Assembly (NCBI GenBank): GCA_964651045.1
Contig: CAZYVD010000016.1
Location: forward strand, 1 to 43,662
From: CAZYVD01 sp964651045
GTDB lineage: Bacteria > Zhuqueibacterota > QNDG01 > DSAB01
Length of the DNA: 43,662 nucleotides
Direction of reading: 5' to 3'
Below are positions 8,359-17,195 of this stretch, piece by piece. The translations under genes were made by a program, and so were the position numbers. Within the stretch, counting starts at the first letter, position 1, and the number at the start of each line of letters is the position of its first letter. The notes beneath the pieces are model-generated. The model did no database searches. It was not told where the DNA came from and saw nothing but the letters and a program-made list of their open reading frames with translations.

Positions 8359-8865
8359 ATGAATACAAAAAATCTTAAAAATCTTATAATCGATAACAGG
8401 CACAGAATAGTATACATCTCAGCTCTTCTCTTTACGACAGTATGGTGTGGTTCAATAGTATGTGCTCCCCTGTTCTCTGAGGCAGGCGGGATGCTTCAAA
8501 AGATATCAGCAGTCATAGTCATGTTTTTTGCTCCGATCTGTCATCAGTCACCAATTCGTTCCTTTCATATCGGGGGACACCCAATGGCAGTATGTGCACG
8601 GTGTTTTGGCATCTATGGAGGATTTCTGCTCGGTCTTATTGTATACTTCTTCATAAGAGGCACGGAAGAAAAAACTTCTCCTCCACCATATCTCTTAATA
8701 GCTGCAGCCTCTCCCATGATTCTGCAAATTATTCTTTCTAAATTTGAGATAATACCGTCTACCAATATCATCAGGGCAGTGACTGGACTGTTGCCAGGCT
8801 TTATCTCTGTATGTTATATCATGCCTGCCTTGAACCAGCTTGTAGATTTAAAAATTAAAAATTGA
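8359..8865 (+). CDS. DUF2085 integral membrane protein
   Basis: A membrane protein of about 168 residues with roughly four hydrophobic segments. The DUF2085 signature is plain: CHQSPIRSF followed by VCARCFGIYGGF, putting C61, H62, C79 and C82 close together, a possible metal or redox site. The ATG at 8359 was chosen over upstream in-frame codons because the extra residues overlap the Smr gene out of phase and are not membrane-like. Its stop codon (8863-8865) overlaps the Shine-Dalgarno sequence of the next gene, so the two are probably translated together. The function of DUF2085 is unknown. Confidence 0.85.
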   Translation: MNTKNLKNLIIDNRHRIVYISALLFTTVWCGSIVCAPLFSEAGGMLQKISAVIVMFFAPICHQSPIRSFHIGGHPMAVCARCFGIYGGFLLGLIVYFFIRGTEEKTSPPPYLLIAAASPMILQIILSKFEIIPSTNIIRAVTGLLPGFISVCYIMPALNQLVDLKIKN

Positions 8866-8869
8866 GGTG
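8864..8869 (+). promoter_or_regulatory. Shine-Dalgarno site deciding the start at 8876
   Basis: GAGGTG lies 6 nt upstream of the ATG at 8876 and overlaps the stop codon of the DUF2085 gene. It contains a GTG that is also in frame, but the spacing favours the ATG. Confidence 0.7.
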
Positions 8870-8875
8870 ATAAAC

Positions 8876-9379
8876 ATGGAAACAACCCCAAGCAAATTAG
8901 TTCCGGCACTCATTGGAGGCTCCATTATAGCCGTTCTCTCAACAGTACCAATTATCAACGTCGGAAACTGCCTCTGCTGTATGTGGGTAATACTTGGAGG
9001 CTTTATCGCCTGTTACCTTTACAGCAGAGATTTCAAAGAGGGTCAGATACTCTCTGGAGGAGATGGAGCACTCGTAGGACTCCTTGCTGGAGTATTCGGT
9101 GCTCTGTTTGGCACATTTCTTTCCTACTTCTTCATGGCAGTGGCTGACTATAATCCAGGCAGAGAGTTCATACGGTCGCTTCTCCAATCGAGGCAAGATA
9201 TACCACCAATGCTGGAACAATTTTTAAGAAGCATAGAGGAGAGCGGAACGATAAATCCTGTGCTTGCACTGATTGACTTCTTCTTCTCTTTAATTATCGA
9301 TTCGATCTTTGGAATGATAGGTGGAATAATAGGTGCTTCCTTCTTTAAAAAGAAGGGTGAAGAAAAATCTGGAAAATAA
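8876..9379 (+). CDS. Glycine-rich multi-pass membrane protein, unknown function
   Basis: A protein of 167 residues with about four hydrophobic segments. Gly-rich patches (LVGLLAGVFGALFGTFL, GMIGGIIGA) resemble glycine-zipper membrane helices. A Cys cluster (NCLCCMW) sits early. A soluble stretch in the middle (residues ~90-125, DIPPMLEQFLRSIEES) separates the hydrophobic halves, and the tail is Lys/Glu-rich. No family was recognised. It is coupled to DUF2085 upstream and overlaps the lipoprotein gene downstream by one base (TAATG), so it belongs to the same operon. Confidence 0.7.
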   Translation: METTPSKLVPALIGGSIIAVLSTVPIINVGNCLCCMWVILGGFIACYLYSRDFKEGQILSGGDGALVGLLAGVFGALFGTFLSYFFMAVADYNPGREFIRSLLQSRQDIPPMLEQFLRSIEESGTINPVLALIDFFFSLIIDSIFGMIGGIIGASFFKKKGEEKSGK

Positions 9380-9897
9380 TGAAAAAACTACCCTCATATA
9401 TTATACTCTTTTTTATTACACTCCTTGCCTGCTACCGCGGAAACGGATTGAGCCCAAATGGATCTGACACAAACATCTCAGGCATAGAGGGGATAATAAC
9501 ATTTACTGGAGAGTGGCCAGATTCTACACTCGAAGTTCGCGTAGCAGCCTTGAAAAAATATCCTGCCGGAATCACAGACCCCGACAGTCTCCTTCTCTTT
9601 GTTCTTAACGCCTATACAAGAGGCGAACTTGTATTTAGTGATACGATACCACGATTCATCAAAACCTACGACTACACCCTTAACCTCCAGCCAGGAAAAT
9701 ATGAGTGGATAGTTGTGGTGTGGTTCCCCGACATCGATGACTATCTTCTTGGAGTAAAAGAACTCGGCGCATACTATATCGATCCAGAGGACACAGAATC
9801 TCCAACACCTGTAAATGTAATGCCAGGCGTGATAACAAAGGGAATAGACATTACCACAGATCTTGAAAATGTTTACAGAGACTCACCCTTCTTTTAA
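9379..9897 (+). CDS. Lipoprotein of unknown function preceding a TonB receptor
   Basis: A 172-residue protein with a clear lipoprotein signal, lipobox L-L-A-C with Cys at residue 18, followed by a polar linker. The rest is predicted mostly beta (GIEGIITFTGEWPDSTLEVRVAALK, YDYTLNLQPGKYEWIVVVWF), which looks like a carboxypeptidase-regulatory or transthyretin-like fold, although no family was named with confidence. It sits directly before the TonB-dependent receptor (15-nt gap), as surface lipoproteins often do, so a partner role in uptake is a reasonable inference. Confidence 0.7.
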   Translation: MKKLPSYIILFFITLLACYRGNGLSPNGSDTNISGIEGIITFTGEWPDSTLEVRVAALKKYPAGITDPDSLLLFVLNAYTRGELVFSDTIPRFIKTYDYTLNLQPGKYEWIVVVWFPDIDDYLLGVKELGAYYIDPEDTESPTPVNVMPGVITKGIDITTDLENVYRDSPFF

Positions 9898-9912
9898 CAC
9901 AACAGAGATGCC

Positions 9913-12177
9913 ATGAAAAAATCAAATATTTACATAAAAAGAGCCGTGTTTAAAACCCTTTTAATTCTGTTCCTCATTAATGGAACAGTACTTCAGATCC
10001 ATGCTCAGCACAAAAGCAGAACAATTCTCACGGGTAATGTCTCTGATGCGAAAACAGGCGAACCGCTCATAGGGGTCAATATTTTGATAAAGGGAACGGT
10101 ATATGGAACATCGACAGACGAGAATGGAAAATTCAAAATCGACTACCTGCCAGCAGGAACATACGATGTAGAAGCCACAATGATTGGATATAAAAGCCAA
10201 TTGAAAAAAGGAATCAGAATTCGGATTGGAATGGTGAGTCGCATAGAGTTCAAGTTGCAGCCTACAGTGCTCCAGCTGCCTGCCCTTACCATCACTGCCT
10301 CAAAGAGCAGGCGCCTGATAAAGGATACTCCTGCCACAATCGATGTGATAAGTACAAAAGCAATACAATCAAGAAGCGCCATGAGCCTAGAGGAGATAAT
10401 CCAGAACACAGCAGGAATAGGTATCAACAAGGGCCAGATAGACCTCAGGGGATCAACAGGATTCAACTGGGCTGCAGGAAGTCGGGTCCTGCTTATGGTA
10501 GATGGTCATCCACACATTTCCGCAGAGACCGGAGGAATAAACTGGGACTCACTGCCACTCGAAGAAGTTGAAAGGATCGAGATAGTAAAGGGAGCAGGCT
10601 CTGCAATATATGGCTCAAATGCCATGGCAGGAATGATAAACATAATCACAAGGGATCCATCAAAAAATCCAGAAACAAGGATAAAACTCATGTGGGGTTT
10701 TTATGACGAACCCTCATATCCGCAGTGGCGTTGGACAGACCGTTTCCTTACATATCGACTGAGAGAATTACACAAATTTGATCCTATAAGTGCGCTCTCA
10801 TTTGGAGGTATAGATCTTTCCCACAGCCGCTACATTGGAAGCGTTGGATTCCTCGTTACTGCTGGACTTAAAAAATCGACAGGCTATACTCAGAATGGCC
10901 AGTATATACGCTGGAACATAACTGGTAAGGCAAAGATTCCACTGCCGCAATCAATAAAATGGACTCTTTCTGGAAAATTGACACGTAACGACAGAGGCGA
11001 TTTTCTTCAGTGGTTGAGCCAGAGCCAGCCAATGAAGGTTCCTGAAGAAGCAATCGGGGACTGGGTTCGATCAGACAAAATGAATATTCACTCTACATTC
11101 AAAAAGGCAGTAAATAAAAACCTTGCATTCACTGCCAAACAAAACTGGTATAGAATATACTGGAAAAACCATTTTCACGATAACAAAGACTACACAATTG
11201 CAGACAGATTGGGTACAGAACTACAGGCCGACTATTTCCTTGGTAGTAATTCCTTGACATTTGGAACAGAAATAACATACCACAGGGCAGAATCGATGAT
11301 GTACGGCAACAGGCACATCTATGATTTTGCCATATATGTAGAGGATGAGGTCAGGTTTTCTCCAAAATGGATTATGACTCTGGGAACAAGATATGATCAT
11401 CACACAATAAAAAACATATCGACCGATCATCAGATAAGCCCAAGAATTGGTCTTGTGTTTCACCCTCAAGAGAAGAGTTCAATTCGGCTCTCTGCCGGAC
11501 ACGGATTCAGAGCACCTTCAATAGCAGAAGTCTTTGCAAATACGACTGTTTCAGGATTCAGAGTCATTCCAAATCTCAAACTCAACAAAGCAGAAAGAGC
11601 GTGGAGTTTCGAACTTGGTTTTCGTCAATCTTTAGCTCTGAGAGTTTTGCCGTCAAAAAATTTCAATCCAGCCCTTATGCTCGACATGGCTCTGTTTTAC
11701 AGCAGATACAGAGACATGATAGATGTCGATATAAATCTTGAGGAAATGGCATTCCAATTCAAAAATCTCAATAAAGCCAGAAACATGGGATTTGAGATCA
11801 GGCTTACGGCAGCCTTCTTTAACCGACTGCTCTCAACAAATATCGGCTACACCTACATTGACCCGATCAACCTGGAAACAGGAAAGATGCTGAACTACCG
11901 CTCACGACACAGGTTTGTTTCTGGAGCAGTTTTAAATATATGGAGATTGACGATAGGACTCGACTACCGATATGCCAGTCGTATTGAAGAGGTCGTCATC
12001 TATCCCTCAGATGAAAGGGTACCAATGCATGTCGTGGACGGAAGGATAATACTCGATCTTCAGCCAGTCACAATCAGTATCGAAGCAAAAAATCTCAGAA
12101 ACTATAACTATACACTCAGGCCACGATATCTCGAACCCATACGTCATTTTATAATCACCATCCGCGGGAAATTTTAA
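9913..12177 (+). CDS. TonB-dependent outer-membrane receptor
   Basis: A full-length receptor of 754 residues. A signal peptide (1-31, ends IHAQ) is followed by a carboxypeptidase-regulatory-like domain (about 37-118; GNVSDAKTGEPLIGVNI, GTSTDENGKF). A possible TonB box lies around LPALTITAS (122-130). The plug (about 136-255) contains QIDLRGSTG, VLLMVDGHPH, VERIEIVKGAGSAIYGSNAMAGMINIIT. A 22-strand-type barrel follows and ends in Phe (IRGKF) as outer-membrane proteins do. The ligand is unknown; the plug resembles BtuB/siderophore-type receptors more than SusC. No SusD partner is present, but a lipoprotein gene lies just upstream. Confidence 0.92.
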   Translation: MKKSNIYIKRAVFKTLLILFLINGTVLQIHAQHKSRTILTGNVSDAKTGEPLIGVNILIKGTVYGTSTDENGKFKIDYLPAGTYDVEATMIGYKSQLKKGIRIRIGMVSRIEFKLQPTVLQLPALTITASKSRRLIKDTPATIDVISTKAIQSRSAMSLEEIIQNTAGIGINKGQIDLRGSTGFNWAAGSRVLLMVDGHPHISAETGGINWDSLPLEEVERIEIVKGAGSAIYGSNAMAGMINIITRDPSKNPETRIKLMWGFYDEPSYPQWRWTDRFLTYRLRELHKFDPISALSFGGIDLSHSRYIGSVGFLVTAGLKKSTGYTQNGQYIRWNITGKAKIPLPQSIKWTLSGKLTRNDRGDFLQWLSQSQPMKVPEEAIGDWVRSDKMNIHSTFKKAVNKNLAFTAKQNWYRIYWKNHFHDNKDYTIADRLGTELQADYFLGSNSLTFGTEITYHRAESMMYGNRHIYDFAIYVEDEVRFSPKWIMTLGTRYDHHTIKNISTDHQISPRIGLVFHPQEKSSIRLSAGHGFRAPSIAEVFANTTVSGFRVIPNLKLNKAERAWSFELGFRQSLALRVLPSKNFNPALMLDMALFYSRYRDMIDVDINLEEMAFQFKNLNKARNMGFEIRLTAAFFNRLLSTNIGYTYIDPINLETGKMLNYRSRHRFVSGAVLNIWRLTIGLDYRYASRIEEVVIYPSDERVPMHVVDGRIILDLQPVTISIEAKNLRNYNYTLRPRYLEPIRHFIITIRGKF

Positions 12178-12191
12178 TTGACAGGAAAGGG

Positions 12192-13568
12192 ATGTACATG
12201 GAAAAACCGGTAATGATAAGTATATCGGGAATAAGAGGAGTTGTAGGCGAGGGACTCTCACCCGAATTGTTAGTAAACTATTCTGCTGCTGCAGGCACTT
12301 TTTTTGGGAAAGGAAGAGTAATGGTGGGAAGAGACTCCCGTGTTACCGGAGAAATGGTAAAGGCCTCTGTTTTTTCAGGATTGATGTCTGTAGGTTGTGA
12401 TCCGGTCGATCTTGGAATCTGCCCTACTCCAACACTGCAGCACACAGTGCAGGAGCTGGAGTGTGTTGGAGGAATAGTCATAAGTGCCAGTCATAACCCA
12501 GGTCAGTGGAATGGCCTTAAGCTGATTGGCCCTGACGGTCTATTTCTCGACCAGGATCAGGGAGATGTAATAAAAAACATAGTTCATAAAAAGAGTTTCA
12601 GATATGAAAAATGGAACAGGGTCGGCAGACCGCTTTCATATTCTCATTCTATTGAGGATCATATAAGATCTATTCTTAATGTAAAATATATCGACATAGA
12701 GAAAATACGTGAAAAAAAGTTTCGTGTTGCTATTGACTGCGTTAATGGAGCAGGTGGAACAATCCTGCCCCGACTACTGAAAGAACTCGGATGCGAGGTC
12801 TTTGCAATAAATGAAAAGCCAAGCGGACTCTTTGCTCACAATCCAGAACCACTTCCCGAAAACCTGAGTCAGCTTTCGACACTGGTTAGAAAGACGGATG
12901 CTGATGTAGGTTTCTGCGTCGATCCGGATGTAGACAGATGTGCAATCGTAACAGAGAAGGGGGAGCCCATTGGCGAAGAATATACTGTAACAATAGCAAT
13001 AAAGCATATACTCTCTAAAAAGAGAGGTCCAGTCGTGGTCAACGTCTCCACGACAAGGGCAGTGGATGATGTTGCATCGGAATCAGGATGCAGGGTCATG
13101 CGCACTCCAGTTGGCGAGATAAATGTTGCAAAAAAAATAAAAGAGGCAGGAGCAGTGATTGGTGGTGAGGGAAACGGTGGTGTAATCCTTCCAGATGTAC
13201 ACTTAGGTAGGGATGCACCAGTTGCAATATCGCTCGTCCTTCAGCAGCTCGCAGAATCTGAACTTTCAATGAGTAGCCTTTATAAATCTCTGCCTCAATA
13301 CTATATTACGAAGAAAAAAATCGAGATCGGATCCTCAAGACCGGAACAGATAATTGAAAAACTCGGCAATCATATCTCCGATGCAGCTATAACGAGAATC
13401 GATGGAATCAAAATAGAGTGGGCAGACTCATGGGTTCATATTCGCAGATCAAATACAGAGCCAATAATCAGAATCATTGCAGAGGCAAAAACAAAAAAGG
13501 AATCAGAGGAACTGGCAGATTCATTTTTAAATAGAATCAAAAGTATTGCGAAACCAACGGCAAATTAA
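12192..13568 (+). CDS. Alpha-D-phosphohexomutase (phosphoglucosamine/phosphomannomutase family)
   Basis: Interconverts sugar 1- and 6-phosphates, feeding cell-wall or glycan precursors. Four family signatures are intact: SISGIRGVVGEGLSP at the N-terminus, the phospho-serine loop ISASHNP (S100), the metal site D244-P-D-V-D248-R, the sugar-binding GGEGNGG, and the phosphate-binding RRSNTEPIIRI near the end. The motif S-H-N-P-x-x-W-N-G-L-K is like the GlmM of Bacteroidota and archaea, so phosphoglucosamine mutase is the best guess. Length (458) is normal. ATGs at 12192 and 12198 are both possible; AAAGGG at 12186-12191 is better spaced for 12198. Confidence 0.9.
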   Translation: MYMEKPVMISISGIRGVVGEGLSPELLVNYSAAAGTFFGKGRVMVGRDSRVTGEMVKASVFSGLMSVGCDPVDLGICPTPTLQHTVQELECVGGIVISASHNPGQWNGLKLIGPDGLFLDQDQGDVIKNIVHKKSFRYEKWNRVGRPLSYSHSIEDHIRSILNVKYIDIEKIREKKFRVAIDCVNGAGGTILPRLLKELGCEVFAINEKPSGLFAHNPEPLPENLSQLSTLVRKTDADVGFCVDPDVDRCAIVTEKGEPIGEEYTVTIAIKHILSKKRGPVVVNVSTTRAVDDVASESGCRVMRTPVGEINVAKKIKEAGAVIGGEGNGGVILPDVHLGRDAPVAISLVLQQLAESELSMSSLYKSLPQYYITKKKIEIGSSRPEQIIEKLGNHISDAAITRIDGIKIEWADSWVHIRRSNTEPIIRIIAEAKTKKESEELADSFLNRIKSIAKPTAN

Positions 13569-13616
13569 ATATGTATAAAAAGAAGTCTCTTAACAAAAAA
13601 GGGCTGGCGCAGAAAA

Positions 13617-14342
13617 ATGGGGCCACCCATTTTTTATATGAAAAACCACTCTGTCATGAAAAAAAGATCGATTCTGTGTATGCTCCTTATTATTCTGCTC
13701 ATTCAATCAGCAGGAGCATCAAAGAGTAAAAGCTGCCGATTTGAAAATATTCGCTGTAGGGGTAGCTCTCTAATCATAGACCTAAGAGTGAAAGATTTAA
13801 TCAGTGAAAAGATATTAAACGGCCTGCAGAGAGGGATGACAGTGACAGTAGAGTATCAGATTCAACTTTGGAGAAAAAGGCCAGGCTGGATAGATAAATT
13901 CATTTCAGAAAGATTGATACGAATGAAACTCACCTATGATACATGGGAAAGAAAATATGTAATTAGCAAAATTGAAAATCAAGAACGCACCGTTAACGAA
14001 GAGATGCTCCACCATGCCTGCTCATATTTAAAAAACATAGAAGTAACATCAACAGATAGGTTGGATCCAGGAAAAAAATATTTTCTAGCTGCAAGAGTCA
14101 TACTTCATCCACTATCTGTTGAAAACATTGAGGAAGTGAGGAGATGGCTTGCAGGAGAGGTGCGAGAGCTTAATCCAAAATCTATAACATCATCCGAATC
14201 ACCTGGTAAAAAAGCGGGTAAATGGTTTTTAAGTATTTTATTAAATTTAACTGGTTTCGGTGATAAGATTGTCTCAGGCAAGAGTCCCCTATTCTACTAC
14301 AAAAATGGAAGAGTGATTATTAAAAATGAAAAGGTTCAGTGA
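13617..14342 (+). CDS. DUF4390 family exported protein
   Basis: A protein of about 240 residues with an N-terminal signal (KKRSILCMLLIILLIQSAGAS). A beta-rich region with LRVKDLISEKILNGLQRGMTVTVEYQIQLW and YDTWERKYVI matches the DUF4390 pattern, a family of unknown function in the cell envelope. The first start is uncertain: ATGs at 13617, 13638 and 13656 are all in frame, and the last gives the neatest signal peptide. The gene overlaps the following Ppx/GppA gene by 17 nt, indicating translational coupling. It opens the envelope-type operon that runs to about 22128. Confidence 0.75.
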   Translation: MGPPIFYMKNHSVMKKRSILCMLLIILLIQSAGASKSKSCRFENIRCRGSSLIIDLRVKDLISEKILNGLQRGMTVTVEYQIQLWRKRPGWIDKFISERLIRMKLTYDTWERKYVISKIENQERTVNEEMLHHACSYLKNIEVTSTDRLDPGKKYFLAARVILHPLSVENIEEVRRWLAGEVRELNPKSITSSESPGKKAGKWFLSILLNLTGFGDKIVSGKSPLFYYKNGRVIIKNEKVQ

Positions 14343-15285
14343 TTTTAACTCATTGTGCGTAATTGATATAGGAACAAATTCTATCCTGTTTCTAATCTGT
14401 AAAACCGATGATGCAGCAAATGTGCTGCCCCTCTATCAACAAGCAGTTACTACACGTCTGGGAGAGGGAATATCAAGAACCGGATTCATAAAGGATGAAG
14501 CACTTGCAAGAACAATCGAGCAAATCAATAAATTTACATCATATGCCCGCAGGAGTGGATGCTCAAAATTTAAGGCCGTCGGCACCCATGTGTTCAGAGA
14601 TGCATCAAACGGTAAAGAAGCAGCAAAAGCAATTGCCGACCAGACAGGCATAGACATAGAAATTCTCGATGAACACCAGGAGTCGATGTGGAGCTTTTAC
14701 GGTGTTGTAGAAACACTGAACATCGAATCTGAAGTAACAGTAGTAGACATCGGCGGTGGAAGTACAGAGATCGTTACAGGAACAAGAGACAATATCACTT
14801 GCTATCACAGCATTAAAATTGGTGGAGTAAATCTTACAGAGAAATTCTTAAGACACGATCCACCTACTGGTGAGGAACTAATGGAAATGAATGAGAGAAT
14901 ATGTTCATCTCTCGGCCCAAGAGCCCTAAAGCTTCTTAAAAACGGCTGTATTACAATAGGACTCGGAGGTAGCGTTACAACACTGGCCGCCATCGATCTT
15001 AACATGAAAAAATATGATGCGTCGAAAATCAACAGCCATGTGCTCTCCATTCAGAAGATAGAGGAAATTTTTAACAATCTTTCAAGACTGAAACTCTTCA
15101 GAAGAAAAAGGATACTGAAAATCGACCCTGCAAGGGCAGACATTATAATTGCAGGAGCTGCAATTCTCCTGACAGCAATGAAGCTAACAGGCCTCTCCCA
15201 TATCAGGGTTAGCGACAGGGGCTTGAGGTTTGGCATCGCTAAAAGAGAGTTAATTTGTAAATATATAGGGAGGTACAAAAAGTGA
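14326..15285 (+). CDS. Ppx/GppA family phosphatase
   Basis: Exopolyphosphatase or guanosine pentaphosphate phosphohydrolase family, acting on polyphosphate or pppGpp. The ASKHA-fold signatures are present: VIDIGTNSILFLI at residues 12-24, the catalytic-Glu segment ILDEHQESMWSFYGV, and VVDIGGGSTEIVTG; a GLGGSVTTLAAI phosphate loop follows. At 319 residues it is the short two-domain form without the HD domain of long Ppx enzymes. It overlaps DUF4390 by 17 nt and the next gene by 4 nt. Whether it acts on polyphosphate or pppGpp cannot be told. Confidence 0.9.
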   Translation: MKRFSDFNSLCVIDIGTNSILFLICKTDDAANVLPLYQQAVTTRLGEGISRTGFIKDEALARTIEQINKFTSYARRSGCSKFKAVGTHVFRDASNGKEAAKAIADQTGIDIEILDEHQESMWSFYGVVETLNIESEVTVVDIGGGSTEIVTGTRDNITCYHSIKIGGVNLTEKFLRHDPPTGEELMEMNERICSSLGPRALKLLKNGCITIGLGGSVTTLAAIDLNMKKYDASKINSHVLSIQKIEEIFNNLSRLKLFRRKRILKIDPARADIIIAGAAILLTAMKLTGLSHIRVSDRGLRFGIAKRELICKYIGRYKK

Positions 15286-17183
15286 ATCTATTTAAAATCT
15301 CCATTTCATCGCTCCTCTTGATGATCTGTGTTCAGAGAGGTCTTACGCAACCGGCCCTCTATTTTGATAATAGTAAAAACAAAACCGCTGCTTATCAAAA
15401 AGGATATACCAAACTAATCGGTTATGGAAAGCCGATAACACTGGTCTATAAGAGCTCAACTGCAAGATTGCCAGAAAAAATTAGCAGGATCAAAAAAATC
15501 TGGTGTGTAATCTACACATCACCAACCCGCATGCCCAAAAAGATTCCCATGACCAGATACGACGGCGAATGGAAGACCACATACACGGTTACAGATACCT
15601 CTGTGAAGATGTTGATGTTCTACTTTGAGGTCGAAGATTCTAATGGATTTAAACCGAAATCATTCAACAATATCTATGATCTTTTGATGAGCGATTCCTC
15701 AGGAAGAGCTGTAAGAGGAGCATATCAGACAAGGGCACTATCATACACTGGAATAGTACAATACCGCAGCGAAAATCTCGACAGGGCGCTCTATGATATA
15801 AGAAATGAACTCCAAAACTATCCTGACAACTACCAGGCAAGAATCTTCTATTACATTCTCATGATCAAGAAACATAACAATTCGAGCCAGATAAGGAAGA
15901 AAATCGAAAAGGAGATCAAGAGCATTGTAAAAAAGAATCCCCAAAGTGAGAAGATTCTTAGATTTGCGGCAAATGCATACCGTGTAATAGGAAACAAAAA
16001 AAAGGCAAAATCAGTTGAAAAAGAACTGATCCAGAGATATCCGAAAAGCGATGTTGCAGCATATTACGCATTTCAAAAAATTATGAAAGAGAAAAACTCT
16101 TCACAAAGAGCCGCAAGGCTCGAACAATTCCTAACCGATTTCCCAAATACATCTATGAGAGAGCTTGCGCTCTCGAGTCTTGCAGAAGCAATAATAGATA
16201 TTGAAGATTCTACACGCTTCACAGACATAGGTGATAGAATCATGGAGATTGCAGAGACCAGAGTATCGGAAAACAGCCTGGCAGGCCTTGCAGGAATAAT
16301 GGCAGAGAAAAGATTTGAGCTGAGTAAGGCAGAGTCGTATATTAAAAAGGCGATCGAACTGCTGAAATCCAATTTCAAAAAATCCCGTCCACCTCAATTT
16401 ACAATAGATGAATGGACGGAAAGCATGAAGACAAATGAGGCTCGCTACCGCGACATTCTTGGATGGATATATCTTCTTCAGGGTAAGGTAGACCTTGCCA
16501 TATCAGAATTGAAGAGTGCCGTAAAGGGAACATCTCAACCAGCCGTATATTACCACTTAGCAGAAGCCATGAAGAGAGCGGGTAATATCAACGAGGCTCT
16601 TGTAAATTATGGATTTGCTGTTGTCTTTGGAGGAGAGATAGCAGAGATAGCAAACAATGAATTCGAAAAGATCTGGAATGAGCTGAAAAAAGATACAACT
16701 GGAAAGGATGATTTTCTCGACAGCCTTGCACTTCAAATCGAGAACGACTTTGAAGAGAGGGTGCTGTCAAGAAGAAGAGTATATAAGGCACCGGGCTTTC
16801 TCCTCCCAGACATTAATGATAACTGGATATCCCTGTCAGATCAAAAGGGGACTGTCACGATCATCTGCTTCTGGGCAACATGGAGCAAATCCTCATTAAG
16901 AATGCTCAAAACTCTTCAGGAGCTTGCTGGCGAATATGGAGAAGATGTACTATTTTTAACAATTACCACAGATACCGATTTCGGGAAGGTGTATAACTTT
17001 ATCAGAAAGAACAAAATCGATCTGCCTGTACTATTCAACAAGAATACTGATAAGGAGTATAAAATCAAGGGCGTGCCGACTCTGTTTGTAATAGATAAAG
17101 AAGGAAATGTCAATTTTGAACACAAGGGCTATGCTCCAACCATCTACGAGATAGTGTCGGTTGAAATAGAGGACTTAATCTAA
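15282..17183 (+). CDS. Exported TPR protein with C-terminal thioredoxin/TlpA-like domain lacking CxxC
   Basis: A signal peptide (1-22) precedes a beta-sandwich-like N-terminal domain (about 45-140), then a helical TPR-like solenoid (about 150-495; NLDRALYDIRNELQNYPDNYQARI, GKVDLAISELKSAVKG, GNINEALVNYGFAV). A TlpA/AhpC-type thioredoxin fold (about 503-633) closes the protein. The redox site that should read W-C-x-x-C is W534-S535-K-S-S538, so both cysteines are Ser. The cis-Pro strand (IKGVPTLFVIDKEG) and DFGKVYNF helix are kept. It cannot act as a thiol-disulfide oxidoreductase by the usual mechanism; a scaffold or binding role is inferred. The start is GTG with GGGAGG at 15268-15273, overlapping the Ppx stop by 4 nt. 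Confidence 0.88.
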   Translation: MNLFKISISSLLLMICVQRGLTQPALYFDNSKNKTAAYQKGYTKLIGYGKPITLVYKSSTARLPEKISRIKKIWCVIYTSPTRMPKKIPMTRYDGEWKTTYTVTDTSVKMLMFYFEVEDSNGFKPKSFNNIYDLLMSDSSGRAVRGAYQTRALSYTGIVQYRSENLDRALYDIRNELQNYPDNYQARIFYYILMIKKHNNSSQIRKKIEKEIKSIVKKNPQSEKILRFAANAYRVIGNKKKAKSVEKELIQRYPKSDVAAYYAFQKIMKEKNSSQRAARLEQFLTDFPNTSMRELALSSLAEAIIDIEDSTRFTDIGDRIMEIAETRVSENSLAGLAGIMAEKRFELSKAESYIKKAIELLKSNFKKSRPPQFTIDEWTESMKTNEARYRDILGWIYLLQGKVDLAISELKSAVKGTSQPAVYYHLAEAMKRAGNINEALVNYGFAVVFGGEIAEIANNEFEKIWNELKKDTTGKDDFLDSLALQIENDFEERVLSRRRVYKAPGFLLPDINDNWISLSDQKGTVTIICFWATWSKSSLRMLKTLQELAGEYGEDVLFLTITTDTDFGKVYNFIRKNKIDLPVLFNKNTDKEYKIKGVPTLFVIDKEGNVNFEHKGYAPTIYEIVSVEIEDLI

Positions 17184-17195
17184 ATACGATTTTAA

